A DNA stretch of 64,000 nt from Peribacillus simplex (GCF_900156045.1 NZ_FTMX01000007.1:124001-188000), one strand, 5' to 3'. Positions 53,294 through 62,687 are shown, numbered from the stretch's first letter. Numbers and translations: made by a program. The notes: generated by a model from the sequence alone, not told the origin.

Positions 53294-55801
53294 TTACTTG
53301 GCACCGTAACTAATCAAGTTCGTCATGATTCGATATCCGCCTGAAACCTGGCCTTGAATTTGCCTGTATAGGACAAGGTTGGTGTAGAGGTAGGTGCCAT
53401 TACCGTATTTAGCCATTAGGATTCCGCCATCAAATGGTTCTTCATTTGGATCGGCCATGGAAATGAATGTTTCAAACCGTTCATCCCATTCCATTGGGAA
53501 GTACAATCCTCTTTCTTGGACCCAATTGCTCCAGTCATCACTTGTTATTTTATTTGGATAGTTAAAGAGAGCCGATTCTGGTTTCGAGACGTTTACCGTG
53601 GCCTTTTCATCGGTTACCCGCCAGCGAATGGAAGGATTCCCGAGGGTAAGGGGATATGGAGCTGTCTTCAGGGCATCCCATCCATCACCCGGTTTATGGT
53701 ATTGAACGACGAGATGACCGCCGTTTTCCACATATTCAAGTAAGCGCGCGTTATTTGCCTTTAAATCTTCCCTTGATAGATAAGCACGGATGCCTGTAAC
53801 GATCGTATCATATTGACTTAAATCACCTTCAGCTAAATCAGCTGCAGTTAACTTCGTAATGTTCAGGCCTGCATTGCTCAAATAATCTGCCACTTTATCG
53901 AATCCACTTTCAATGTACCCAACTTTTAATGAAGCTGGCATTAAAAGCTCAAATGCAACCGTGTTGATAGCTGCTGGGTATTGGTAATAGAATGTTCCGA
54001 TATGGTCATAGGAAATTTCCTGAATGGTAGAATCAAAGGTTTTCCCATTGACAGTAGCAGCTGCCTTAATCTGATATTCACCATTTTGAATTGCCTTCGG
54101 TGGTCTGAGGGTGAATTTTACTTGTTTTTCTTCTGACTTTTCATTAAATGATACAGTGGCATTTTTGGGATGAACTCCCCAATTTTCAGGGGCTTTTAAA
54201 GCGACCTTAGCTGATGTTTTTCCTTCTGTGTAGTTTTTCAAGGTTACGGTCACTGGGACTTGTTCTTTTACATCTGCTGTATTTACGACGATATCTTCAG
54301 GTGATAGGGTAAGGCCAACATCGGGAAGGACAGCGATCGTTCCATCCAATTCTTCCTTGATGGTCGTTTTTGTACTGCCGTACCTATAAGAAATGCTCGT
54401 TGTAATGGTTGATTGATCATAGGCATGGTAATAGGCTGCATCTTCAGGGACTTCAACCAGGTAGGTCATTGTCGCTGATTTATTTGGTGCCAGATTGACA
54501 TCTTTGGATTTTGTTTTGGTCTTCCATCCTTTAGGCACGTTCAATGCAGCATTGACTTTTTTCAAGGTTTGTTTCCCGTTATTCTTCACGGTTACGGTTA
54601 CATTCGTTCTTTGGCCTTTCGTAAGGATCTTTGAAGCCGCGTTAGCTTGAACTTCGAGTCCTGAAGAGACATAACTGACGTTTTGCAATTGCTCTTCTTT
54701 TAATGAGAGCTTATGAAGCAAGTCGTTCTTAATGGAAGGGCTTAGCTTTGCCTTTTTGACTTGCGCAGTAATTGAACGAACATTGGAGAGCGCATTTTGG
54801 GATGCTGAAAAAACCCGTTTTTCATTAGGATAAGCCGCAATGACGGTGTCCAAATTCCGTTGCAGGTATTTAAATTCACCTTTCAATTTTGAGGCTTGGC
54901 GAGGGAGTTTTTCAGCCCATTCAGTAAAATTGTAAGGTACACCTGCAAAAAGGTCAGACTGTTTTTTTGTATCAACGGCGCTTTGCTTCAAATCCAGATG
55001 GATCTGGCGAGGTGCTGCAGGGATATCAGAACCCATGCCTTGGCTTTTATGCAGATAGCGTGATTGTTCTCCAAGCTGAGGGTAAGTCATATTGTATATT
55101 GGGTCCAATTTACCGATTTCAATAGAAGTGGTTGCTTGATCTGCCGAGGAAATGGGCAAATATAACTTTTTCACTTGCCATACCGATAGACCTTGTTTCA
55201 ATTGTTGTGGAAACACGGTTGGGTCGGCGGCATCCTTAAAGGCACGTTCACTTAAGATTGTCATTGTTCGGTGATGTCCATGCTGGGTATCATCATTTTG
55301 AAAGGATGGCATCAATATATCCGGCTGATACGTCCGAATAAAGCGGATTAGCCGTTCATAGGTGAGTTCCTCTCCCCATTTTTCCAATGTTTCCTCTGGT
55401 GTTTTAGAGAAGCCGAAATCATAAATGGGATCAGATGTAGTCTCACTTAGATGATAGGCCTTAACCCCGGTGATTTTTGCAGCTTCTATCATTTCCCTTG
55501 AACGGATGATTCCAAGAGCATTGTCCAGTTCATCCCCAATTTCATTTTGTCCTCCTTCACCACGGTTTGCAATCAGGCTGGACGTCTTAACCCCTAATCC
55601 TCTCGATAGATAAGCGAGAAAGTCACTGCGTTCATCATCCGGATGGGCACCGCTGTTCAAGAATGTCACGGTCGTCTCGAGCGGCTTAACCGCATTCCAT
55701 AACTCAACGTTGGTTTCATCAGGATCTGCAGCACTACCTCCAAGCGGCAATAATGCAAGAACCAACAAAAGGGAAAGCAACGATAACAAAGCTTTTTTCA
55801 T
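53294..55801 (-). CDS. Large secreted PIG-L (LmbE)-family deacetylase
   Basis: An 835-residue exported protein. Residues 1-25 are a signal peptide. The PIG-L de-N-acetylase domain spans about 40-300: AHPDDE at 52-57 binds zinc, and the second zinc histidine lies in QHGHHRTM. The middle (about 390-600) looks like two beta-sandwich NEW3-like domains (VKNNGKQTLKKVN, TLKNYTEGKTSAKVAL). The last 200 residues resemble a class I glutamine amidotransferase/ThuA-like fold (KVGYIESGFDKVADYLSNAG, LLEYVENGGHLVVQYH). Known PIG-L enzymes remove acetyl from N-acetylglucosaminyl groups. ATG 55801 is preferred, after AAGGGGG. Divergent from the ROK operon, with a shared operator region. Confidence 0.85.
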   Translation of the reverse strand: MKKALLSLLSLLLVLALLPLGGSAADPDETNVELWNAVKPLETTVTFLNSGAHPDDERSDFLAYLSRGLGVKTSSLIANRGEGGQNEIGDELDNALGIIRSREMIEAAKITGVKAYHLSETTSDPIYDFGFSKTPEETLEKWGEELTYERLIRFIRTYQPDILMPSFQNDDTQHGHHRTMTILSERAFKDAADPTVFPQQLKQGLSVWQVKKLYLPISSADQATTSIEIGKLDPIYNMTYPQLGEQSRYLHKSQGMGSDIPAAPRQIHLDLKQSAVDTKKQSDLFAGVPYNFTEWAEKLPRQASKLKGEFKYLQRNLDTVIAAYPNEKRVFSASQNALSNVRSITAQVKKAKLSPSIKNDLLHKLSLKEEQLQNVSYVSSGLEVQANAASKILTKGQRTNVTVTVKNNGKQTLKKVNAALNVPKGWKTKTKSKDVNLAPNKSATMTYLVEVPEDAAYYHAYDQSTITTSISYRYGSTKTTIKEELDGTIAVLPDVGLTLSPEDIVVNTADVKEQVPVTVTLKNYTEGKTSAKVALKAPENWGVHPKNATVSFNEKSEEKQVKFTLRPPKAIQNGEYQIKAAATVNGKTFDSTIQEISYDHIGTFYYQYPAAINTVAFELLMPASLKVGYIESGFDKVADYLSNAGLNITKLTAADLAEGDLSQYDTIVTGIRAYLSREDLKANNARLLEYVENGGHLVVQYHKPGDGWDALKTAPYPLTLGNPSIRWRVTDEKATVNVSKPESALFNYPNKITSDDWSNWVQERGLYFPMEWDERFETFISMADPNEEPFDGGILMAKYGNGTYLYTNLVLYRQIQGQVSGGYRIMTNLISYGAK

Positions 55802-55849
55802 TATTCTTTTAACCCCCTTCACTTTTATAAAACTCCTAAAAAAATGTAG

Positions 55850-55872
55850 GTTAGTAATATTTTCTAACTAAC
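55850..55872. promoter_or_regulatory. Putative ROK operator 1
   Basis: GTTAG, nine bases, then CTAACTAAC. Arrangement identical to operator 2; TTAG/CTAA half-sites resemble XylR-type ROK operators. Lies about 50 bases before the PIG-L start. Confidence 0.65.
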
Positions 55873-56012
55873 CAGACGAAAAAACTTATCTAATAAATAG
55901 CACTAATGGGTATAAATGTAAATGATGCGAAGTAACTATTAAAAATTGAACATTTTAAAAGTTCGGAAAAATAACTTGTGTGCTGGATTCTTTTAAGTTA
56001 TATTTTTACTTA

Positions 56013-56035
56013 ATTAGGAAGATTTACTAACTAAA
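56013..56035. promoter_or_regulatory. Putative ROK operator 2
   Basis: ATTAG, nine bases, then CTAACTAAA, 20 bases before the ROK regulator start. Same half-sites and the same N9 spacing as operator 1. Confidence 0.65.
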
Positions 56036-56055
56036 TGATGTAAGGCCGTGATGTG

Positions 56056-57282
56056 ATGAGTTTTAAAAGACCACCCAGTCATCAAAAATATGTCAATAAA
56101 AAAAGAATCATTCAATGCATCCAGGAATGTTCGCCCATTTCAAGAGCCGAAATCGCTGTTAAGCTTCAGCTAAGTAAACCAACTGTTTCTCTGGCTGTGG
56201 ATGAACTTATACAGGAGAAATGGGTATTTGAGAAAGGAATAGGAGAATCCTCCTCTCAAGGCGGAAGAAGGCCTATCCAGCTCTTTTTTAATGAAAAGGC
56301 TGCCTATATCATTGGGGTCGATATAGGCGGGACGAAAGTGAAAATCATTTTAAGTGATTTAAGCGGCAACATCCTCGCCGACACTAGTTTTTCAACTAAC
56401 ACCTATTTACAATCAGGGCTTCTTAAACAAATGGCGATTGAAACGGAACGGTTAATTGCAAAGAATCAGATTGCGAAAGGCAGGATATTGGGGATGGGAG
56501 TCGGGATCCCTGGTATAACGCAAACGGCAAGCGGATTAGTAATAGAGGCACCGAGTTTAGGCTGGGTACAATATCCGTTCATTGCCGAAGCGAAACGGTA
56601 TTTTGATTTTCCCATTTTTCTAGACAATGATGTAAACGCGGCTGCGCTAGGTGAACAGTGGTTGGGTAATGCACAAAATAAGCGGAATTTGCTGTTCATT
56701 GCGGTTGGCACGGGGATAGGAAGCGGCATTATCTTGAATAACCAGTTATACAGAGGAGCATCAAGTGCAGCTGGGGAAATGGGATATATGGTAACGGACA
56801 AAGAGGATATGAAGCGTGAATTCAAGCCGATTTTCCATAGATACGGCTATTTGGAAAGTGTCGCAGGAGGAAAGTCGATTGGCAGTCATTTTACCAGGGA
56901 GGTTCTCAAGAATCCTGATCATTCTTTATTCGAACGGGCCAAATCTTCCGAACTATCGGGGGAGGATGCCTTTTTGTCAGCAAAAAATGGAGACACGACA
57001 GCCATTGCCGTCATAAATGAAGCCATCGAACATTTGGCCTGCGGAATTGTCAATGCGGCCAGTTTGCTTAATCCAGAGGTGATTATTTTAGGGGGTGGTG
57101 TTTTAAATTCATCTGAATACATTTTACCTAGAATTCGGGAGATCGTTGATCGATATCTTCCTAGTTTAGTAGAAATGAAAACTTCACAACTTGGAGAAAA
57201 CGCAGGGGTACTGGGAGCGGTTTCCCTTTTCTTAAGGGAACATGATGGCATTTTGAATTTTCGTGATGAGGGGGAGTATTAA
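56056..57282 (+). CDS. ROK-family transcriptional repressor
   Basis: A 408-residue NagC/XylR-type regulator. The N-terminal winged helix-turn-helix covers about 12-60 (SPISRAEIAVKLQLSKPTVS), followed by the sugar-kinase-like ROK domain: IGVDIGGTKVKIILSD near 93-108, GMGVGIPG, FLDNDVNAAALGE and GTGIGSGIILNNQLYRGAS. The cysteine zinc motif CxCGxxGC common in ROK proteins is missing; the corresponding region reads GEMGYMVTDKEDM. ATG 56056 is taken, about 10 bases from AAGG; a GTG one codon earlier is possible. First gene of the operon; its stop overlaps the start of the next gene (TAATG). Confidence 0.87.
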   Translation: MSFKRPPSHQKYVNKKRIIQCIQECSPISRAEIAVKLQLSKPTVSLAVDELIQEKWVFEKGIGESSSQGGRRPIQLFFNEKAAYIIGVDIGGTKVKIILSDLSGNILADTSFSTNTYLQSGLLKQMAIETERLIAKNQIAKGRILGMGVGIPGITQTASGLVIEAPSLGWVQYPFIAEAKRYFDFPIFLDNDVNAAALGEQWLGNAQNKRNLLFIAVGTGIGSGIILNNQLYRGASSAAGEMGYMVTDKEDMKREFKPIFHRYGYLESVAGGKSIGSHFTREVLKNPDHSLFERAKSSELSGEDAFLSAKNGDTTAIAVINEAIEHLACGIVNAASLLNPEVIILGGGVLNSSEYILPRIREIVDRYLPSLVEMKTSQLGENAGVLGAVSLFLREHDGILNFRDEGEY

Positions 57283-58373
57283 TGAAAAATAGGAAAAAGT
57301 CGCTTGTCTCAGTAATGGCCTTATCGGCAGCACTATTGATTTCGGGATGTAACGGTGCAGATACGAAGACGAGTTCGGATGCTGGCGGTGCCAAGGGAAA
57401 AAAGGGTGAGCTGGAAGATAAGATCGTTGTTTATTCACCGCATGGCAAAGATATTTTATCAAAATTCGAAAAACAGTTCGAAGATGAGTATGGTATTGAT
57501 GTTGAGTGGCTTGATATGGGATCTCAGGAAATCCTTGACCGCGTTCGATCAGAGAAAAGTAATCCGCAGGCAGACGTTTGGTGGGGGGCACCTTCCACGA
57601 ACTTCAATCAAGCAAAGAGTGATGGGCTGCTGGCTGCTTATAAGCCTAGCTATTCCGATAGTCTCGATAAAGGATTCCACGATCCGGAATGGTATTGGAC
57701 GGGAACGAGCCAGACACCGGAAGTCATCATGTATAACAGCAAAGAACTATCAAAAGACGAGGTACCGAAAGATTGGGATGAGCTGCTTGATCCGAAGTGG
57801 AAAGACGAAATCATCATTCGCTATCCGTTAGCCTCAGGAACGATGAGGACAATTTTTTCTGCGATGATCTATCGTACGTATAAGGATACAAATGATCCGA
57901 AAGAAGGGTATGACTGGTTAAAGAAGCTCGACCAAAACACAAAGGAATATTCAGCAAACCCGGAAATGATGTATAACAAGGTGGCCAAAGGAGAGGGCTC
58001 ACTTTCCGTTTGGGCAATGCCGGATGTTGTCATGCTTAAGGAAAATAAAAATTATCCGTTTGAGTTCGTCATTCCAGAAAGCGGAACACCAGTATTGACA
58101 GAGGGGATCGCCATCGTTGAAGGTGCCAAGCATCCAAAAGCGGCAGAAGCCTTTTATGAGTTCGTGAATTCACCGGAAGCCGCAAAAACTCTGGCAGAAG
58201 AGTTTTACAGGATTCCGACCAGAAATGATGTGAAGGATTTACCTGAATGGATCACGGAAACAGAAGTTAAAGCGATGGATATTGATTGGAATGCATTCGA
58301 AGAAAAAGGTGACGAGTGGATGAAATATTGGGACGAAAATATTAAAAGCGGAGATAAAGAAATTAAAGAATAA
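57282..58373 (+). CDS. FbpA/AfuA-type ABC transporter substrate-binding lipoprotein
   Basis: A 363-residue family 1/6 binding protein. Lipobox LLISGC with Cys23; then VVYSPHGKDILSKFEKQFED, DVWWGAPSTNF, and EGIAIVEGAKHPKAAEAFYE near the C-terminus. Relatives bind Fe(III), 2-aminoethylphosphonate or hexose phosphates (AfuA). The two tyrosines that hold iron in FbpA are not obviously present, so an organic ligand is more likely. RBS GAGGGGGAG. Translation probably coupled to the ROK gene. Confidence 0.85.
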   Translation: MKNRKKSLVSVMALSAALLISGCNGADTKTSSDAGGAKGKKGELEDKIVVYSPHGKDILSKFEKQFEDEYGIDVEWLDMGSQEILDRVRSEKSNPQADVWWGAPSTNFNQAKSDGLLAAYKPSYSDSLDKGFHDPEWYWTGTSQTPEVIMYNSKELSKDEVPKDWDELLDPKWKDEIIIRYPLASGTMRTIFSAMIYRTYKDTNDPKEGYDWLKKLDQNTKEYSANPEMMYNKVAKGEGSLSVWAMPDVVMLKENKNYPFEFVIPESGTPVLTEGIAIVEGAKHPKAAEAFYEFVNSPEAAKTLAEEFYRIPTRNDVKDLPEWITETEVKAMDIDWNAFEEKGDEWMKYWDENIKSGDKEIKE

Positions 58374-58388
58374 GGAAGTGTCGTTGGG

Positions 58389-59501
58389 ATGGCGTCAATA
58401 AAAATAGAGAATGTCCAAAAAGCCTTCGGGAAAACGATAGCTGTTGATCATTTAAATCTGGAAATCAAAGAAGGTGAGTTTTTTACCTTTCTTGGTCCGA
58501 GTGGCTGCGGTAAAACGACAACGCTTCGGATGATTGCCGGTTTTTATTATCCGACAAAAGGTGTCGTCCGATTTGGCGACAAAGATATGACGCGTGTACC
58601 TCCGGAGAAAAGAAATACAGGCATGGTTTTTCAAAACTATGCCCTCTTTCCCCACATGACTGTTTTTGAAAATGTAGCGTTTGGCTTGCGTGTAAGAAAA
58701 GTTTCTTCTGCTGACTTAAAGAGGAGAGTGCTGGAAGCCCTCCAAAAAGTCAGGCTGGAGAGCTACTCGAATCGTCAAGTGAGTCAGTTAAGCGGAGGAC
58801 AGCAGCAGCGGGTGGCCCTAGCTAGAGCACTGGTCATTGAACCGGAAATATTACTGCTGGATGAACCATTAAGTAATCTGGACGCCAAGCTTCGTGATGA
58901 AATGAGAGTGGAAATCTTAAGGTTGCAGCGTGATTATAAGATTACCACCATTTATGTTACACATGATCAGGCCGAGGCATTATCCATGAGTGATCGGATC
59001 GCTGTGTTCAATTATGGCGTATGTCACCAGGTCGGGACGCCGGCAGAAATTTATAATCAGCCGGCCAATGATTTTGTGGCTAGTTTTATAGGCGAGATTA
59101 ATCTATTGCCCGTTCAAGTGGAGAACGTTCAACAAGAGAATGTAGTAGTATCTCTCAAAAACGTTGAACAACCGGTTAGGTTCCATGTTCAAAATAAAAC
59201 TGGAGAAGGAAATTCCATTTTACAGACTGATAATGACCTTGCGATTTCGATTCGTCCTGAAGCAATCAGAATTCTGGATGCAGCCGAAGAAGGAATGAAT
59301 ATATTTAGAGGTAAAATAAATTCCGTCCAATTCTTTGGATCTGTTGTGAATGTCATGGTGGATGTTCAAGACGTGTCACTAAGGGTTGACGTATTCAACA
59401 CTCAGGATTTTGGGTACTTTTATCAAGGAAAGGAAGTGTATGTCCAGCTTCCTGAGAAACAGCTGCGTCTTATCCCTGTCATAAGCGGTGATGCTCCATG
59501 A
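58389..59501 (+). CDS. ABC transporter ATPase (FbpC/PotA type)
   Basis: A 370-residue ATPase with Walker A GPSGCGKTTTLR, Q-loop MVFQNYALFPHMT, signature LSGGQQQRVALARAL, Walker B ILLLDEPLSNLDAKLR and switch histidine VTHDQAEAL. A C-terminal TOBE domain (about 280-365) may sense ligand. It overlaps the permease by four bases. Confidence 0.9.
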   Translation: MASIKIENVQKAFGKTIAVDHLNLEIKEGEFFTFLGPSGCGKTTTLRMIAGFYYPTKGVVRFGDKDMTRVPPEKRNTGMVFQNYALFPHMTVFENVAFGLRVRKVSSADLKRRVLEALQKVRLESYSNRQVSQLSGGQQQRVALARALVIEPEILLLDEPLSNLDAKLRDEMRVEILRLQRDYKITTIYVTHDQAEALSMSDRIAVFNYGVCHQVGTPAEIYNQPANDFVASFIGEINLLPVQVENVQQENVVVSLKNVEQPVRFHVQNKTGEGNSILQTDNDLAISIRPEAIRILDAAEEGMNIFRGKINSVQFFGSVVNVMVDVQDVSLRVDVFNTQDFGYFYQGKEVYVQLPEKQLRLIPVISGDAP

Positions 59502-61186
59502 TTAAAAATCGTGATACCAGGTTGACGATTTGGCTGCTTATACCAGTTGTAATGGTGCTCGTAGCGTATGTTCTCTACCCATCATTGAGGACCTTTATCG
59601 AAAGTCTGCAAAAAGACGGAACGATATCCCTTGGAAATTATCAGGAATTCTTCGTGCAGGAATCGAAAACGAACCTAGAGGCGCTATGGAATTCCGTTTA
59701 TATATCCTTATTGAGTGTATTGGTCAGTGCCTTGATTGGCATTCCGCTCGCATTTATTTTTAACCGTTATGATTTTCCCGGCAGAAGCTTCTTTTCATCA
59801 GCAGCGATTTTGCCGATTGTCCTTCCATCATTGGTAGGGGTCATGGCTTTTATGTTTTTATATGGAGAATCGGGATTGATTCCAAATGCCATCAAGGATC
59901 TGTTTGGTCTCGATAAAGTTCCATTTAAAATTGGCGGGGTATCGGGAATCCTTATCGTGCATGCCTATACGATGTATGTCTATTTTTATATGACCGTATC
60001 CGCTGCAATCAATAAAATTGATCCGTCCCTTGAAGAAGCTGCTTATAACTTAGGTGCAAATAAATTCAAGGTTTTTTGGAAGGTGACATTTCCATTATTG
60101 ACACCTGCCATCGTTGCCGCTTCTTTGCTTGTTTTCATGATATCAATGGCTTCATTCAGTGCCCCGTTTTTATTGGCTGGCGGATACAGGGTGTTGAGCC
60201 TGCAAATTTATTTTTCAAAAATAAATGGTGATATGGAAATTGCCGCTACTCAATCCGTCATTCTATCCATCGTTTCGATTTCATTTCTATTATTCATGCG
60301 TTGGTATCAGAATAGGAAAGATTATCGCATGGCTTCAAAAGGGATTGGGGCACACAGGAGTGAAGTGAAGAACCCGATTATGAAATGGGTGATGGTCGTA
60401 ACGGGCATCATTGGCGTGATTATTTTACTTTTACCGCACTTTACGATTCTTTTGCTTTCACTTGTGCCGGATGGAACCTGGACATTTCAAACGTATCCAA
60501 CAGTATTTAATGTGGAAAATTACAGGCTTTTGTTTGAAGATCCTAATATCTTCAAACCGTTACGAAATAGTTTACTGATGGCGGTCATTGCAACGTTGGC
60601 AAATCTGGTGTTTGGGGTCATAGCGTCCTATGTGCTTGTTAAACGGAAATTTGTCGGGAAAAGCTTTGTCGATATTCTAGTCATGATACCTTGGGCGTTG
60701 CCTGCAACGGTCATAGGGATGAACTTGATATTCGCATTCAATGAACCTAGCATTTTTTCTTTCGGTCAAATATTGGTAGGAACATTTTGGATTTTGCCCC
60801 TTGCCTATTTCATCAGACATATTCCACTCGTTGTCCGCTCGACTAACGCCGTTCTGGAGCAGCTCGATGATTCGATTGAAGAAGCGGCCAGAAACTTGGG
60901 GGCAAAGTGGTTTTATACCTTCAGAAAGGTCATATTTCCGATTATAATGCCTGGCGTTTTATCAGGGACATTATTGGCATTTATCGAATCTGTGGGGGAA
61001 TTCCCGACCTCGGTCCTGCTGTACACGATTTCAAACAGACCCATATCCATTGAAATCATGAATCAGCTTCGAATGTTCAATATGGGGCAGGCAGCTGCCT
61101 ATGGGATGATTCAAATCACGCTGATTGTAATCGTTCTCTTTATTTCGAACAAGTTTTTTGGAATCAAAGCGGAAAAAGCTTTATGA
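59498..61186 (+). CDS. Double-domain ABC transporter permease (FbpB type)
   Basis: A 562-residue permease with two fused transmembrane domains and about twelve membrane segments. Each half has an EAA loop: EEAAYNLGANKFKVFWKVTF near 179-198 and EEAARNLGAKWFYTFRKVIF near 460-479. This is the layout of Fe(III) and 2-aminoethylphosphonate importers and of AfuB. Between the ATPase and the lyase in one operon. Confidence 0.9.
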   Translation: MIKNRDTRLTIWLLIPVVMVLVAYVLYPSLRTFIESLQKDGTISLGNYQEFFVQESKTNLEALWNSVYISLLSVLVSALIGIPLAFIFNRYDFPGRSFFSSAAILPIVLPSLVGVMAFMFLYGESGLIPNAIKDLFGLDKVPFKIGGVSGILIVHAYTMYVYFYMTVSAAINKIDPSLEEAAYNLGANKFKVFWKVTFPLLTPAIVAASLLVFMISMASFSAPFLLAGGYRVLSLQIYFSKINGDMEIAATQSVILSIVSISFLLFMRWYQNRKDYRMASKGIGAHRSEVKNPIMKWVMVVTGIIGVIILLLPHFTILLLSLVPDGTWTFQTYPTVFNVENYRLLFEDPNIFKPLRNSLLMAVIATLANLVFGVIASYVLVKRKFVGKSFVDILVMIPWALPATVIGMNLIFAFNEPSIFSFGQILVGTFWILPLAYFIRHIPLVVRSTNAVLEQLDDSIEEAARNLGAKWFYTFRKVIFPIIMPGVLSGTLLAFIESVGEFPTSVLLYTISNRPISIEIMNQLRMFNMGQAAAYGMIQITLIVIVLFISNKFFGIKAEKAL

Positions 61187-61202
61187 ATTTGGAGGTTTAA
61201 AG

Positions 61203-62687
61203 ATGAGCAGGCTTGAAGATTTTATCAAAAACGAAGGTAGTGTCTTTCCCGGAAAAACATATGCTAGAGAGCTTCTGATGCCTGTTTTTAATGATCAAAG
61301 AGATTACTTATTTCATACAATGTTCGATATTCATCGGGCGCATGTCATCATGCTTTCGGAACAAAAGATCATTAAAGAAGAAGAGGCGAAAACAATGCTT
61401 GATGGGATTCGGAAAGTGGCCCAAACAGATCTTAAGCAGTTGACCTATCAGCCCCAATTCGAAGACTTATTTTTCATGATGGAGGCAAAGATAGGTGAGG
61501 AAATCGGTCATGAACTTGCAGGAAAGATTCATATCGGCCGCAGTCGTAATGATATGGGAGTAGCGATGTACCGGCTTGTTTTGAGAGGCCATCTGCTCCA
61601 ATTGATTGGCTATGCAAGCCATTTGAGTGAGGCATTCCTGGTGCAGGCTGAAAAACATACAGAAACCTATATAACTGGTTACACGCATACCCAACCGGCT
61701 CAGCCGACTACGATAGGACATTACTTTTTAGCCATTTATGATGTGCTTCAAAGGGATATTGGCCGGTTATGGGCAGCCTATGAAACGGTTAACCAATCGC
61801 CTTTGGGAGCTGCCGCGTTAACGACCACCGGTTTTCCAATCAGCCGGAACCGTACTGCTGAACTGCTTGGGTTTGATTCGGTGATCGAGAATTCCTATGA
61901 CTCGATAGGCGGGGCGGATTATTTATTGGAAACCGCAACGGCCATCATGACGTGCATGGTCAATACAGGGAGATGGATTCAGGATTTCCTGCAGCATGTG
62001 ACAAGGGAGTTTGGTACATTTCATGTGGCCGATCCTTATGTTCAAGTGAGCAGCATCATGCCGCAAAAAAGAAATCCAGTTTCCATTGAACACTCCCGTT
62101 CGATTGCTAGCAGTGCATATGGTGATGCACTCGCAGCAATGAATATGATCCACAATACGCCATTTGGTGATATCGTCGATACGGAAGATGATTTACAGCC
62201 GCATTTATATCGGGCATTTTCGAATGCAGGACGTGTCATGAAACTCATGTATGCCGTCATATCGACTTTGAAAGTGAATGAAGAACATACAAAGAAAATG
62301 GCCGCAAAATCCAGTATAACGGTTACTGAATTAGCGGATACCCTATCAAGAGATTACGAGATATCATTTAGAAAGGCTCATACCATCGCCAGTCATATTG
62401 CAAAACGGTCGATTGGTGAAGGGAAGGAGCTTTATGATTGGGACACACAAGACATCAACAAGATCATCAATGAATTCGTTGCAGTGAATTTAACTGAAGA
62501 CGAATGGAAAAAGATCATCTCTCCCGAATACTTTGTGGAGATTAGAAGCATCCAAGGAGGGCCCAGCCCGAAAGAGGTAACGAGGATGATCGTAAATAGA
62601 AAACGAAAACTGGAACAACAGCTGCAGGAATATAAGAAAATGGTCAAAGCGTTGAATGATGGCAGGAAGGCTTTAGTGGATTACTGA
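61203..62687 (+). CDS. ArgH-like lyase (fumarase/aspartase superfamily)
   Basis: A 494-residue lyase close to argininosuccinate lyase: KIHIGRSRND at 108-117, GYTHTQPAQPTT with the base-assisting H162, and the signature loop SSIMPQKRNP with catalytic S283/S284 and K289. ArgH has TGRSRND and GSSLMPQKKNP, so several substrate-loop residues differ, and the chain is about 30 residues longer. Not near argG or other arginine genes. Enzymes of this group cut C-N bonds and release fumarate; an ArgH-like EDDS lyase acts on an aminopolycarboxylate. The substrate here is therefore unlikely to be argininosuccinate and is probably the compound imported by the adjacent transporter. ATG 61203 lies 7 bases behind GGAGG. 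Confidence 0.8.
   Translation: MSRLEDFIKNEGSVFPGKTYARELLMPVFNDQRDYLFHTMFDIHRAHVIMLSEQKIIKEEEAKTMLDGIRKVAQTDLKQLTYQPQFEDLFFMMEAKIGEEIGHELAGKIHIGRSRNDMGVAMYRLVLRGHLLQLIGYASHLSEAFLVQAEKHTETYITGYTHTQPAQPTTIGHYFLAIYDVLQRDIGRLWAAYETVNQSPLGAAALTTTGFPISRNRTAELLGFDSVIENSYDSIGGADYLLETATAIMTCMVNTGRWIQDFLQHVTREFGTFHVADPYVQVSSIMPQKRNPVSIEHSRSIASSAYGDALAAMNMIHNTPFGDIVDTEDDLQPHLYRAFSNAGRVMKLMYAVISTLKVNEEHTKKMAAKSSITVTELADTLSRDYEISFRKAHTIASHIAKRSIGEGKELYDWDTQDINKIINEFVAVNLTEDEWKKIISPEYFVEIRSIQGGPSPKEVTRMIVNRKRKLEQQLQEYKKMVKALNDGRKALVDY

Noticed and set aside
57282..61186. Plain ferric iron importer (FbpABC)
   Set aside because: The operon is led by a ROK repressor and ends in a lyase, no Fur box is visible upstream, and the FbpA iron tyrosines are not apparent.
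61203..62687. True argininosuccinate lyase for arginine synthesis
   Set aside because: No argG or other arginine gene is near, the signature residues deviate, and it is the last gene of a transport operon. Not excluded without a genome search.
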